Source of the DNA: Typhlomys cinereus
Lineage: Eukaryota > Chordata > Mammalia > Rodentia > Platacanthomyidae
Length of the DNA: 64,000 bases
NCBI GenBank assembly: GCA_023101885.1
Contig: JALPQD010000628.1
Location: 809,619 to 873,618, forward strand
Direction of reading: 5' to 3'
The notes below the pieces were generated by a model, which searched no databases, was not told the DNA's origin, and worked only from the letters and a program-made list of their open reading frames with translations. This document shows positions 12,015 through 24,784 of the stretch, in pieces; within the stretch, counting starts at the first letter, position 1, and each line of letters begins with the position of its first letter. The position numbers and the translations under genes are program-made.

Positions 12015-12310
12015 CTGTTTTTTTTTAATACTTTATTTATTTATTTTATGTATGTATGTGTGTGCGTATGTGTGTATCAGAGGGCACTGTGTGTCCCTGT
12101 GAAGGGCTAAGGGTGACTTCGGGAATCATCCTTGGTCGCTTCTACCTCCTTTTGCTTTGCTTTGTGATTTCCCAGGCACCACCCACCAGAGCCAAAAGTG
12201 CAGGCTATAGCCATTCTCACCTGGTGTTTTTTATGTGGGACCTGGGATCTGAACTCAGGACCTTCTGCTTTTGAGACAGAGTCTTAACTCCTGAGTCATC
12301 TCCACAGCCT
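12015..12310 (-). mobile_element. B2-like SINE, antisense
   Basis: On the + strand: T-rich tail, CAGAGGGCACTGTGTGTCCC, GATCTGAACTCAGGACCTTC, then TGAGTCATCTCCACAGCC. This is the window's characteristic B2-like subtype. Confidence 0.75.
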
Positions 12311-12448
12311 GAGAATCTCTGTGTTTTAAAACTCACTTTTAGAAACCAATGCTAGAATTTGTTTCCTGGAAAAGACCTGTTAAAATCTTTGAGATTTAAT
12401 GTCAGTTTTCAAAAACAATTTTCTGTAGTTCCAAGATGCATAATGGTG

Positions 12449-12527
12449 TGTGCGTGCATGCGTGCGTGTGTGTGTGCGTGCATGCGTGCGTGTGTATGTG
12501 TGCGTGCATGCGTGCGTGCATGCGTGC

Positions 12528-12577
<50 letters not shown>
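12449..12577. repeat. TG/TGCG/TGCA microsatellite
   Basis: Alternating purine-pyrimidine throughout: mixed GTGCGTGCATGCGTGCGTGT units, then pure (TG)n to 12565 and (GA)n. It is a candidate Z-DNA tract. Open frames on both strands here are artefacts of the repeat. Confidence 0.9.
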
Positions 12578-12579
<2 letters not shown>

Positions 12580-12988
12580 CAGAAGATCCATCAACTATTA
12601 TGGGCTTGAAAACAATTCTTGTTTTTTTGTTGTTCGTTTGTTTTAATCTAAGGATTTCACTGTTAAGCAGAAAAAAAATCTGAGCAATTTACTGCTGAGA
12701 GACTCTTCAAATCTAGACTTGGTCTTTTGAAAAGATCTTTATAGCTTAAGTGCAAAAATACATAGCATTCTCTACTGCTTTTTAGCTTCTGTTTTCATAT
12801 ACTTGGTGCTTTTCACGGTTTTATTGTAATTAACTAGGAGAGATGTGCAAGTTTTAGTTTGCTCAGAAAAATGGAAATGTCAGTTAAATAGTGTGGCCAG
12901 GATTAGGAACTAATACTGTAATGGGATATAACTACCTTCAAAATCAAGTCCATTCCAGTACTGAATTTTATTAACTTTCTAAGACATT

Positions 12989-13023
<35 letters not shown>

Positions 13024-13024
13024 T
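12989..13024. repeat. (TA)n microsatellite
   Basis: A nearly pure run of TA dinucleotides. Confidence 0.9.
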
Positions 13025-13489
13025 GCATATTTTATTATATCACAGATCACTATAATATTGAGCATATATGTATGCAATGTAACATTGAGCATATATGTAT
13101 GTATTATATTGTTGTAATATATACAAGCTAACTTTTGGAACCCAGTGACCTTTATTAATCTCTCAGCTTCACAATAAGTAGCCTTTAGCATCAAGAGTTG
13201 AATATCAGAGTCTAGAGCTAAAGTTTACTCTTGGGGTCTTCAACACCTGCAAATTTGTAAAGGCTTTTACGAGAAACAAACATCTGATCAAGAAGGGTCT
13301 GGTTTAGTCCTGACATTTCCTGATGATTAAAAGCTCACTGTATCAAGTTCAAAGTTCTTTCACTGAGGCTGCAGTTTTCGAAAGCACATCAGAACTCCTC
13401 TTCTAGATGGTGTAGTATTCACCATAGGACTTAGTGTAGTTGCATGTGTCAAGGACTTGCCGGAGCTTCTTTTAAAACCTTTTTCTTTT

Positions 13490-13612
13490 TGGAGGGCATG
13501 CCATGGCATGTGGGTGGACAACTTTTGGGAGCTTCTGAGGCTCAAACACAGGTTGCTGGGTTTATAAACAGACACTTTGCTTGCAGAGTCATCTCGCTGG
13601 CCCCCGGCTGGA
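13490..13612 (-). mobile_element. B3-like SINE fragment, antisense
   Basis: GACAACTTTTGGGAGCTTCT ... CTCAAACACAGGTTGCTGG ... AGTCATCTCGCTGGCCCC. Confidence 0.55.
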
Positions 13613-14051
13613 TTTCCTAAGACCTATCTCCATGTCAGTTCAAGAAATTTAGGATACGTGCTAACACACAATGACATTTGTTTTCTTAATTCTTTCTCAC
13701 ATAGTTGGAACAAATGGATAGGTTTGGTTTGCCTAGAGCTGGGACAGGATTCACTGATTAATATAGGCCAGTTGTAGTAGAAGGGAGATAAAGCGGATAT
13801 ATGAGACAATACCTCAGAACTAACCCTAGGAGGCAAGAAGAGCCTCGGATGACACATCCGAAGTGAAGGGACCTAAACAGCCGTGAAATAAACCATGAAA
13901 TGAAAATGCGTTCAACATCATCAGTCAGATGCATGGTGAGGGGTCAGCTCACGGAACACAAGGGCCAAAATGAAAGCAGCGGCGGTTCTGAGAGCAGCCA
14001 ACCAAGGGCTGCTCAACTGATACAGTTGCTTGGGAAAACTCTAAAATATAA

Positions 14052-14224
14052 TGCATTTATTTGGAGGGGAGGGGGAGGGGCACCCACATGCCCGCCATGG
14101 TACACAGGTGGCAGCCAGAAGGCAACGTTCAGAAGTCAGCTCTCTTCTTCCACCATGTGGGCTTCCAGGAATTGAATTCAGGTCACCAGGTTTGTGAGCA
14201 GGTGCCGTACTTACAGTGCCCAGG
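14052..14224 (-). mobile_element. B3-like SINE, antisense
   Basis: AGAAGTCAGCTCTCTTCTTC, CACCATGTGGGCTTCCAGG and GAATTCAGGTCACCAGG occur in the order of a reverse-complement B3. Confidence 0.65.
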
Positions 14225-14246
14225 AAAATTCTGTCATAATATTAAT

Positions 14247-14368
14247 ATATAATGTACCCCATCAGCACGATATTATGTACGATATACCCATGATCACAAT
14301 ATTATGTACAAGTACCCCATGTCCACAATATTTTATAAAATGTACCCCATGATCACAATATTATGCAC
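14247..14368. repeat. Minisatellite of about 30 bp, left part
   Basis: Four units with the core GTACCCCATGATCACAATAT recur at about 29-34 base spacing. Further units are at 14722-14770, beyond an inserted repeat. Confidence 0.75.
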
Positions 14369-14374
14369 AATGTA

Positions 14375-14720
14375 CCTTGTATCATTTACTCTCTGCTACT
14401 GTGAGACAACACTCAAACTCAAGCAATTTAAGGGATAAAGGGAGATTTGTTCAGCTTATGGTTCCAGATGAGAGATATAGTCCTTCATGGCAGGAAAGGA
14501 ATGGCTGGTTAGAAAAAGCTGAAGGTGCTTTAGGTCACTGCAGACATCACGGAGGTTGTTAACTGCTAACTGCAGGGTGGATCTCACCAACATCAAGGCC
14601 CACCCCCTGTGACTGCCTTCCTGCAGGAAGGCTCCACCCCATAAAGGTGCCATGACCTTCCCAAACAACTGAAGATTCAAACACATGAACCTGTGGGGGA
14701 GAGCTCACATTCCAAACACG
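14375..14720. mobile_element. Rodent interspersed repeat inserted in a minisatellite
   Basis: It shares the order TGAGACAACACTCAAACTCA ... GGTCACTGCAGACATC ... GACTGCCTTCCTGC ... GATTCAAACACATGA with copies at 26835-27175 and 56590-56937. It splits the roughly 30-bp tandem repeat that flanks it on both sides. Class unresolved. Confidence 0.55.
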
Positions 14721-14721
14721 A

Positions 14722-14770
14722 TACACCCCATGGACCACAATATTATATGCAATGTACCCCCTAACCTAAC
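14722..14770. repeat. Minisatellite, right part
   Basis: ACACCCCATGGACCACAATA and ATGTACCCCCTAACC continue the unit of the left part. Confidence 0.65.
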
Positions 14771-15597
14771 GTTGCATTTCCCAGTAACAATAAGCACTTT
14801 TTTTTTTGTCCATTGTATAAGGAGTTCAAACAGCGTGGCTCTAACAAGAAGACTAAGCAAGCTGAACAATCAATTACTCTCTTTCGTCACATCAGGGAAG
14901 TCAGGTTTCAGGCAAACTTGACGCCTTCACTGAAAGACGAGTGAGTGTAGACAATCCTATCCTACTGGACAAACCAAAGAGCAAAGGACAGGGCTAGAGG
15001 AGGAAAAACCCGAACAGTACAAAACCCGAAAAACTGCTAGAGGCTCAGTGTAGACAAGTCTGAGGGCTCAAAACTCCAGGGGTCCAGGCAGAGCGCCCCA
15101 CTCTTTTCTGAGTTTTATCTCCAGGGGTCCTTACCAGAGAACCTCTGTGCTACTGGAGAAAACCATCCCTGAACTTTAACAAGGGGAGCAGACAAGGAAC
15201 CATCTTGAAATGAGGATCATCTGCTCTCAGCAAGGCGACCGCGGGAAGGATGGTCCGACAGAGCCCACCTGCTGTGCCAGCAAAGCCCTAGAAGAAAGAA
15301 AACACCCCTCTTCACCCATCCTGGCCATCCTGCCCATCTAAGCTGGGAGGGGCCAAGAAGCATGGTCAAGCTCATAGCCTAGAGACCTTCAGGTACAACA
15401 GAAGACACATCTGGCCAGAGGCCTGAAGAGCTCATCTTCTGACACTTGTCATTAATAATGCCAAAGGTCTCATGGGACTTGCTTTTCTTCTTAATGTTTT
15501 GAAAAACATCGTTTATTTTAAAGCATTGCAGACTTGCAAAAAACAGGTGTGATTAAAGTAGTTTAAAGTAAAAGGCATTTTTCTTTATATTTGTTTC

Positions 15598-15718
15598 TTC
15601 TTGGGACTTCTGGCTTGGGACTTGCTGTTTGAGCCAAGGATGCTGTTGATCCTTCTGATTTCCTCTCCCAAGTGCTGAGATTACAGGCCCGTACCACCAC
15701 CACACCGGCTTTGAAGAA
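15598..15718 (-). mobile_element. B1 SINE, antisense
   Basis: TTGTTTGAGCCAAGGATGCT-like body and TCCCAAGTGCTGAGATTACA followed by GGCCCGTACCACCACCACAC are reverse-complement B1. Confidence 0.65.
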
Positions 15719-16009
15719 CGCTACTGGAAATATAAAAAATGCATATAAACTAAACATAAACAGAGGAAGAAAGATAAGCCAGGAAAGAAGAGTAAAAAAT
15801 ACAGGGATGAGGATATAAATTCAGACAGAGGGGCATTCAGAACAGGAACAATTATCAGAATTCACAGGGGCCATGCATAATTAGCTGAGTGGTAACAATG
15901 TATCCATTTCTTGACAGTTACAAATGTACCAGTGAGAAGAGAATACTAATAGTTGGAAGGGTGTGTGCTTGTCTGATTTAGGAGGCTACAAGAACTCTTT
16001 TTGTTTTAC

Positions 16010-16075
16010 ATGTATATATATACACACATACATACATACATACATATGTATGTATATATAATATATATATATGAA
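16010..16075. repeat. TA/CATA-rich microsatellite
   Basis: TATATACACACATACATACA and following TATG/TATA units. Confidence 0.85.
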
Positions 16076-16469
16076 GCTCACAAGCATATAAATGACGTTT
16101 TGTAGATGAAGTCACATGACTGAAACAGAAATGACATTTACCTCTAACAGAATACCACATAGCACTGAAAAAAAGGACAGACCAAATCCACACATGATGA
16201 ACCTCATACAATACACACAAAGATAGGTGTTCATATCACATCCTTCTGGTTTTGTAACACGAGCAGTTACTCTGCCATGGCAGAAATCAGGATGAAGCAT
16301 GATAGAATATTCTAGAAGATAGTACCTTGATGTGGTGGTGGTCACACAGATGCAAGTTCTTGCGTTTTCTGTGCTTTCCTGTATAGCACAAAGCCTTTTC
16401 TTCTAATCGCCTATTTGTTTTTACATGAAAGTCAGTGAACACTGTAGAAAATAGAATTTATCTGAAAGG

Positions 16470-17130
16470 TACGCAACTTTTTTAAAATTTATTTTTCTTC
16501 TTTTACAAGCATATTGAGTATTCATCCCATTTCCCTCCCTCTGCCCTCTCCTCTTTCCCCTCCTGTCCCTTCACCATTCTCTCCCACTCCTCCCACCCTT
16601 CCACCTATGTGCTTCTCTGGACCCCAGGGTTCACTCTGACCTGTCTACTATGGTGCTCAGGCCTCCGTTATCAAGTTCTCGCTCTTCAGGCCCCCCCATT
16701 GATATGCACATTTCCCTGCACTCATCCAGCTTTAGACCCAAAGGTTTCCACTGTAAGTGTCCATTCTATGGGTATAATAACAGCTACCTGCAGAGCAGTT
16801 TGATGTACTGTCTTCCTACCTATAGGTTTATGCCTGTCTTCCCTATTGATTTTTTCCTTCCCCTTTTTTAATAGGTTCTTGTTCTAGTTTACAATAACAG
16901 GGATGTGTACCATTTTGACAATCGGATCTGAATCCAATCAGAAAGCTGTTGGTTGTCTCCTTGATACTCATGTCACTATTACACTGGTGGTCACCTGTTG
17001 CCATGGTGATTTATTGCAACTTACAGGTCTCATGCCATTGATGGGGCTTGTGATTATTTCTCTCCCCCAGTAGCTTCTACAGTATGCCTTGGTACTGTGT
17101 AAGCTATCCAGCACTACTTTTTCTTTAAAG
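16470..17130 (-). mobile_element. Antisense L1 3' UTR fragment
   Basis: It shares GGGTATAATAACAGCTACCT, TTCTTGTTCTAGTTTACAAT and AGAAAGCTGTTGGTTGTCTC blocks with 41050-41330. It begins with a T-rich stretch, the antisense poly-A tail. Confidence 0.65.
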
Positions 17131-17261
17131 CTAAAATTTCAGTCATCCATGAATAAGTGTGGATCAGAGATACTTGAGAAACAACCACCTCAAGGTGGAC
17201 AGAGAGGATCCAGCCAGAAGGTGCACCAGTGAGGAAGGGTAAGAGGAGGCGTTTTTTAATC

Positions 17262-17752
17262 ATTAGTGCATGGGTGTGTGATATATATGCATATGTGTAC
17301 ATGTTGCAACATGCTCATGTGTGTATGTCTGAGATATGTATACTGATATGTGTGCATGCATGTGCATGCACATGTGTGCTATGAATGTGGACGTGTACAT
17401 GTGCTGTGTGTGAATGTGTATGAGATGCCTACTGATATGTGTTCCACATATGATACATGTCAATGAGTAGAGGTGCATGTTTTGGTGTGTGAGAGTGGGT
17501 CTGTGTATGGAGATAGATGACAACCTTTAGGTATGAACCCTTGTCTCTCTCTTTTGTGAGATAGGTCTCTTTGCTGATTGCTGCCCCATGAGTTGCTGGG
17601 GAGTCTCTGGTGTGCACCTCTCACTTCTCACAGGGGCCCTGGGATTAGACGCTTGTACTGCCGTGTCTGGTGTTTGCTGGGTTCAGGGGATCTAAACGCA
17701 GGTTGTGGAGGCTTGTTAGGATAACGCCCTGCCCACTAAGCCACTCGCAGCC
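17262..17752 (-). mobile_element. B4-like SINE with long TG/CA tail, antisense
   Basis: A 220-base TG/TA tract precedes GTGAGATAGGTCTCTTTGCT and GATCTAAACGCAGGTTGTGG, ending CACTAAGCCACTCGCAGCC. Confidence 0.5.
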
Positions 17753-18694
17753 TAGGAAGCTTTTAGAAACTGCACTCATTTTGCAACGTACAACCGACCT
17801 GCGTCTAAGCTTCTAGCAAATCCAGATGGAAATTTAAAAAACCTTAATGAGAGTTTTGTTTTTACTCTTGGCACAATTCCCTCTCCTCGATGCACTGCTG
17901 CAGAACGGAGGAGCTGCAAACAAAATGAAATTCTTCATGGAAACAAGAAAACAAGCTATGCTCTCTGATCCCGCTCTGTGTTTTCTCCGCCTGTTTTATG
18001 CATTCATGGGTGTACGAGCCTGGGGAAGCGTGTTCGCCATGCCCGGAATGCATTTCTGTCCTCGCACCACTGACCAAGCTTCACAACTTCTGGAAAGCCG
18101 GTCTCTGACAGTCTTGTGTGGTTCAGTGGACACACTCGCTGCCTGTAAACACTCTCACGATGACTCACCCGCTTCTACTTCTGACATCTTCTAGGAGAAG
18201 AAATGAGTTGCTGGGTAGATGTTTCCTTTGGTGACTTTCCCTCAGTCACGGCCACTGGCCAAGCGGCTAATGGTAGGCGTTCCAAGAGAGCAGAACGCTA
18301 ACGTATTAATGCGAGGCACTTACAGCTTCTAATCTCCATCAGAACAGTAGAAGACACAGCCTTTCCAACGGATTGTCTTTGGTAACCAAAAATACCTTTT
18401 TCTTATAACCCAGATAAAAAACAGCAGTAGCAGCAGCAGCAGCTCAAAAGCTGTCATCTTACGTGAGACTAAGGTGGAAATTTACCCTGACTCCGCTGCT
18501 TGGAGGAGGGGCTTTGGGGAAATGAGTGGGATATTAAGTTGCTAGGGTGGAGCCCCTTTGACCCAGTGCTGGTGGCTTTATAAGACACACAGAGTTTTGT
18601 CCCCACCATGTGATACCCTGTACCATCTGGATTCTGCCAGCAAGAAAGCCATTAACAGATGCAACTCTTTGACCTTGGACCAGAACTGTGAGCC

Positions 18695-18905
18695 CAAATA
18701 ACCTCTCCTCCCCTCACCTGCCCTCCCCTTGCCTCCCCTCCCCTGCCTTCCCCTTCCTTCCCCTGTCCTCCCTTTTCTTCCCCTTCCCTCCCTTTCCTTC
18801 CCCTCCTCTCTTCTCCTCTCCTGTCCTCCTCTTCTCTCCTCTTTTTTTCCTTTCCTTTCTTTCCTCCTCCTCCTTCTCTTTCTTCTCCTCTTCCTCTACT
18901 CCTTC
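18695..18905. repeat. Polypyrimidine CCCT/CCTT tract
   Basis: Around 210 bases of almost only C and T on the + strand. Open frames here code for Pro/Ser/Leu repeats and are not genes. Confidence 0.9.
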
Positions 18906-18927
18906 TTCTTTTGCTGTTCATTTTTGA

Positions 18928-19022
18928 GACAGGTCTCACTGTGTAGCCCAGGCTGGCTTTGAACTCAATCCTCCTGCCTCAGCCTCCCAGGTAATTGATT
19001 ACAAGGGTGTGTCACCAGCCTG
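18928..19022 (-). mobile_element. B1 SINE, antisense
   Basis: GAGACAGGTCTCACTGTGTA, GCCCAGGCTGGCTTTGAACT and TCCTGCCTCAGCCTCCCAGG. Confidence 0.75.
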
Positions 19023-19383
19023 CTTTTCAGCATCTTTTCCTTCTGACTTATCCAATCTGCAGTGCTGGGTTATTAGCAACAGAAAACAGCTTAAGACTAC
19101 GTGATTTCCTCTTCCTAATTGCTGGGCAGAACTTTGCACATTAATCACAGCAGGTTTGAAGCAAACCTGGATCAGCTAAGCATACTAAGGAAGGATCAGT
19201 TAAGGAAGTTAAAGATGAGTTAAGGAAGGATCCTTAGCTCTTACACCAGGAATTCAAGTACAAAATGATACTGTGGAGGTGACTAAACTGCAGCATATGG
19301 GGGGGCACCCACTGACTACTTGCTGACTCGTTGGCTTGTTGTAAACAACAGCATATCATGACAGATTTTCAGAACACGCATTA

Positions 19384-19452
19384 AAGGCAAAGTATGGCAG
19401 GAGGATCACAAGCCCAAGGCTAGCCTTAGCTACATAGACTCGTCTCAAAAAC
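19384..19452 (+). mobile_element. B1 SINE fragment, sense
   Basis: GGCAGGAGGATCACAAGCCC and GGCTAGCCTTAGCTACATAG, ending CTCAAAAACATG. Confidence 0.6.
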
Positions 19453-21049
19453 ATGCATTTAAAGTGTAGGGGGAAAAGAAAAACATATAATGTGACAGGC
19501 TAAAAGAAAATTTAAAAGAAAGCTGAATGGTTTAAAATGAAGACAAGATAAACTGAATACTAATTATAAAATGATAATTAAATTATTTATATAATAATGA
19601 ATTAACTTCAGTCTTTCATGCTAACAAGACCATAGTACAGGATGCAGTTGATAATAAGCCTTGCACAAAATTATTATGCATAATTATCACTAACTTTTGT
19701 CAGAAGCCCTCAAAAATGAATAAATAACTAATCCCCGGACACTTTATTTTATCAACAATGTCAGCTCTCAAAAGTGTCGTTTTTTGACTGCTGTGAGACA
19801 TGAGTAGGTATCTCTGCCGCTTCGCTCTTTAACAGGTAGACCAACGTGCCTGGGGATCTGTTTCTAGCTTGGGTTAGAAAACAGCAGCAGCTTGTGTGAA
19901 GCCTTACGCGGTTACCTCCACCGCCACAGAGATGCCCAGACACAACCTCTGCAAAGTCCACTCCTACTCAGGTAAGGTCAAGACTCCACTGCTAAGTTAC
20001 CACAACTGCAGCAACATGGTGACCAAATCACTCTGCTTACAAAGCTTGTTCAATTTTATACTAAGCTAGAATTTCGCCTGACCTTTCCCTAGTGTCTATG
20101 CAAAAGCTGAAAGTGTGACATTGAAAGTAAGTAAATACACAACACACTGATCTCTATGAGCCTAAAACTGTATGATGATCTCAGCTACTAGCCATCTCTT
20201 CATTCCAACAGCATGTGCTATTTAGAAAGTAAGAACTGATATTGGAAGACCAGCGCCTGCGTTGTAAGGATAAGAACGTTTATCTTTGTGGCATCTTATT
20301 TAGCAATAGGTTAACAGTATTGTTTGTAAAGACTGCTAGTTCACTATTTTTATTGGCATATATTAATTATTCACAATACTGGGTTTCATCTTTAATTTTG
20401 AATAACGCATGTGAAGTAGTTGGATCATCTTCACCTCTCCATGCCCACTCTTATGTCTTACTAGCTGCTTCTTCAGCTTTGCTCAACATCTGAGCTTAGC
20501 TCTATATCTTTCATATGGGGACAACTTTGCAAGTGCCTTCTGAAAATGACTTAATAGTCCCTCCTCCCGATATTTTTTATAATGACATTTTATACCATGT
20601 AGAAAACGTGGAAGAAAAAAAAAAGACCACTCATGAAACTGAGATCTATGTTATCTAGATTCAGCAGCAGTAGTTAATGTCATTAAAACATTAACATTTT
20701 CCGCTATCTGTCTGTCTCTCTCTACCCCACTCCATGTCTGTATGTGTGTGTGTGTGTGTTGTGTTGACTCTACTTTAAAGTAAATTGTAGACTTCCCCCC
20801 TAAATTCCAAGAACAGCTTCTAAAACCAGGACATCTTGCTACATAATTGTAATGTCAGCATTCCCAAGAAAATAAAATCTATTACCAAGATTACGAACAT
20901 ATTTTTTCAACTTTCCCAAACATATTTCACATATTATATAGTTGTTCTCTAAAAACAATGAATGCTTAGCTATTGTATTTTGTCTTTGTGTCTCTTTAGG
21001 TTCTATTTTCATTTAAAGTGTTCTCTTTAGCACCTCTGCACCCAAACAC

Positions 21050-21051
<2 letters not shown>

Positions 21052-21101
<50 letters not shown>
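21052..21101. repeat. (TC)n(AC)n microsatellite
   Basis: A pure TC run followed directly by an AC run. Confidence 0.9.
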
Positions 21102-22959
21102 TTTTCTCATTATTGAATTTATATCTCTTCCAGGCTTTTATTCTATGCAATGTTCCACACTGCAAATACACTTGATTATTTCTTCATAATGTCATTTAAC
21201 TAGTTCGCCTCTCGGGTATATGTTTCATGAACTATAAGATGAGTCTTTTAAAGTCATCTTAAGCATTTGCTCTCAGTCACAGCACTTACATTTCATGTGA
21301 ATAAGGCTCAGTAAACTACTGTAAGCAACACTGCCTGAAACCTCCTGTCCATGCTTCATGATTTCTTAGCAGAGTATATGTGGCATATTTTCACCAGCTG
21401 ACTTGTATCATTTGTATTCTCTAGAAGGCCATCCAACAATTTCATTTAAAATGTGGTAGATGGCACTGAAAATGATTCTTCTCCTATTGGCAAGCCATCT
21501 GTTTTCTTCCTTTAAGTTTATCTATTATGGGATTTCTAATGAAATATACTCTTTTGTACTGATAGGCAATTGAAACCTGAGTATATGAAGACAAGAATTT
21601 ATATATCTTTAGGGTAATGATGTTGATAGGGTTATCTGAAATCAAATGTAGCTTAATAAAGTAACTAAATTCTTTAGTCCTTTCACACCAACTACGAGGA
21701 AAATCTGAATGTTATCAGAAACGGGAACTGTGAGTACTAAGTTAAGTGTGTTATATTCTCTGAGGTGTTGTGAAAGCTTTCATCTAAGCTATACATATCC
21801 ATCAAATTAATTAAGGCTCCAGAGTGATTTCAGAGTAAGCTAGTTACACACACATGGATAACTGATTCTTCAGTCTTTAGAATGGCAGGTGAATGTTTAG
21901 TTATGACTGATTTGGTTACTTATAGACAGTATTTGTTTAAGGTCAGCATTTTCTTCATTTTGAAATTTAGCTCGTAACTGGATACCAGGGCTCTGGCAGT
22001 GGAACTGGCCTTGTGTAAGCACATATGTGTTTCTGGATGAGGACATAAATTCAATTACTGAAAGAAGCAATCACATATGCAGCCCGGGTTTCTGTGGGGC
22101 ACTGTGTCCAAGGGCTGTCACATGTACTCTGCAAAAGCAAGCCAGAAAAAGGGAGTTTCATTCACTTAGTTAGTCATTTAGAGAATGAAGTAACAGGCTG
22201 ATAAGCCCTTGAAATACATCACCTAGAGGAAATCAGTTTTCTGAGTTGCTTTTTGAAAGGTTAATCTAGCAATGAATGACTTGTTAAAAATACTTTTGGC
22301 TGACACTTTTCTTGAATATTATCTAGTTTCTGGTATTTATCTGCTAGGAATAAGTCATTTCTGCATATAATCAATCATTTTGTTGACAAATAGTTTCTGA
22401 GGGTTAACTGTTCAGACATGCTGTGGGTGCTGTGCCCATAACAGTAAGAATCCCCAACTGTCCTTGGGGTGTTCAGGGGAGATGGACAGCAGCACATGAC
22501 ATGTCCAGATGTGTTAGCAGGTCATAAAAAGTGGCACAAAATCCCATCTGAAGCCCCTCTTCCTCTTTTCCAGAACAGATGTGAATCATCTATATAGCGT
22601 GTCCATTGGCCAGCAGCCCAGAGGGCAAGTTGCATGGGTGTGGTCAGCTGTGGATCCATAATTCCCACTGGCTGGAGGAGTGAGGGGTGTTAGTTGACAA
22701 AGAAAGATCCAGTGAGGGGTCTGACAAAATGACCCTTGAATGAGAAATAGTATGGAACGGAATAAGCCTGGACAGAAGTTATGGGAATAAATGAGGAGGT
22801 ACAAACAGCTCAGACTGAAGTTATAGCAAATCCCAAGAGCCTGAAAACAAGCCCCTTCAACACCTATTAAAAGCTAGATTTGAAAACAGTTTCACGGTAC
22901 TAGATCAGGTCTTCTTAACTTTTCCGCTGATGACCTCCTTTGTCTACAGAAAATTTTTT

Positions 22960-23142
22960 TATATTTTATTTATTTATATGTTAGAAAGAGAGAGAGAGAA
23001 AGAGAGAAAGGGGCTATCAAGAATTCATCAGATGCTTATTAGTGGTACAATGGCTTGTAGAACATGTACTATGTGGGCTTTGATCAAACTCAGGTCACCA
23101 GGCTTGAGAACAAGTACTTTACTTGCTGAACTATCGCAAAGG
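22960..23142 (-). mobile_element. B3-like SINE, antisense
   Basis: TTTATTTATATG, a GA run at 22983-23012, then GATCAAACTCAGGTCACCAG and CTGAACTATCGC match the tail-to-head order of the family. Confidence 0.6.
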
Positions 23143-23144
23143 CC

Positions 23145-24784
23145 TAATCTACAGAAATTTTATATGTCCCAGGTATGCGATAGGTATAAATAGGCCTACA
23201 ATCCAAACATTTACTGATAGTAAAACCATAAATTTATTTCAAGAATTCTTTCTCATTCATATAATTTTACCACTTATTGAAGACAAAAAATGAATTTGCA
23301 TACTAATAATATACTTATTTATTTTTATGTAAAGAATTGAATCTGCTGAATGCTTGATATTGCAGGATGTAAGTATTGTAATGCTACAAAAGCAAGGCTT
23401 TTTTGTAACTGAGTGCATTGGAAAGAGCAAGTATCTATATCTACAACATATATATCTGAAGAGTAAGGGAGTAAGACAGCATCCGTTGTGAGCTAGAAGC
23501 ATTTTGTGAAAAATGGGGCCCAATGTCCGAGCTGGACAGCACAAGCATCTTTGACAATGAGCACTGAATCACAACTTCATGCCTCTCAGGTAGTTTTTCT
23601 TTTTATCTTCCCTTCCACCTATCTTCCCATTTTCCCTTCATTGTTTGCTCTCTGCCATGGACAACTGGTACTTTTTAGGGCTAAAGCTCAGCTCTTCAAC
23701 TTCTCCTTCTCTGCACTGACCAGAAGCAACAACTGTTGATCTTGCAGCTCTGGACCTAGTTCGTAGCTGGCTCTTCATACCTACCACACAAACAAGGTGT
23801 TGAATGTGCAAATCTAAAACCTAATGTGAGAGCTAGAATGTCTCAGAGTAGAAATAGGAACAGAAACAAAAGGAAGCTGTCAGAACAAAAAACCAACACT
23901 ACACAGAGCTTTATTTTAGTCTCCGGGAATTTCCCTCAGACTTGTGGTCACGGTTTCTTGGAAGTAGCTCTTCCAAGTCTACCATTACTACTACTACTAC
24001 ATCTACTAAGTCTTTGATCAGTCAGTCCAATTCAAGTCCAAGGACATGCCCGAGGAATCCTGGTTGACCCTGAAGTCACTGTCACAGATTTACTGGCAGC
24101 TGAGATCAATGGATGCCCTAGGAGCATCTTCCACGACATCCATCCTTGAGATGTGCACAGCTCTGCTGTACTTGAGTAACTGGACTTTCAGTTCCACCTT
24201 TGCAGTCTCTGAGAATTCTAACACTCTTCGTGCAGGAAATACTCCAGTGAAACTAATTCACCAATTTTTTTCCTATGGTTGTTACAAATCTTTTTCTATT
24301 GTTTTCTGCTTAGTTTTTAATGAGCAACATTATGCCTTCCTTTATACATCCAAAACACAACTGTCCCGCACTGCACTCTTCCACAGGGCCAGATTTCTTC
24401 AGATATCCTGACATTCCCTTCTGATTATATCTTTGACTTGTCTCACTAGCTTATTTTTACCAGAAAGTGTATCTGGCTGTCATCTATCAGGTACAAAGAT
24501 CACCGCTTATCAATATTTTCACTTGGTCATGGGGCCGAGTGGAATAAAGCAATTCTTGTTTCATATTACACAGTCATTAGGATTCTAGAAGCAAAACATT
24601 TCACATATTTGATCCTTTTTCATTTCATGTCAGTGACCAATTCTCATTTTTCTCTTTAAATATATCTGCTCCAGTGACTTTGACGTGGGGCATAAATACA
24701 CAACTAGGTGCCATACATTTCAGACTGCATGTAGGTAGCATAATGGTCTCATAAATTAGCATCACTGAGTAATGTCATGCTGTC
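23145..24784. other. No gene recognised
   Basis: Open frames near 23826-24411 are short and not supported by motifs. A short CTA run at about 23985-24007 is present. Confidence 0.45.

Larger units (their letters stand above)
18490..19105 (+). mobile_element. MaLR-like LTR remnant interrupted by a CT tract and a B1
   Basis: The stretch 18535-18695 (CACCATGTGATACCC ... GAACTGTGAGCCCAAATAA) resembles a MaLR LTR U5-R. Its presumed end (TATTAGCAACAGAAAACAGC) appears at 19070-19090, after a polypyrimidine tract and a B1 SINE. Confidence 0.5.
19106..22955. other. Longest apparently repeat-poor stretch upstream of the gene
   Basis: Apart from a B1 fragment and the TC/AC microsatellite, I see no repeat, gene or RNA. 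This makes it the best place in the flank to look for conserved noncoding DNA. Confidence 0.45.

Noticed and set aside
17847..18194. 115-codon open frame with a hydrophobic, signal-peptide-like start (MRVLFLLLAQFPLLDALL)
   Set aside because: No recognisable domain, no splice or promoter support and no known homologue. Such frames are expected by chance in 64 kb. Conservation or RNA evidence would be needed.
18695..18905. Possible CRISPR-like or satellite array
   Set aside because: Simple polypyrimidine DNA with no spaced unique spacers. No CRISPR array is expected or seen in this nuclear rodent DNA.
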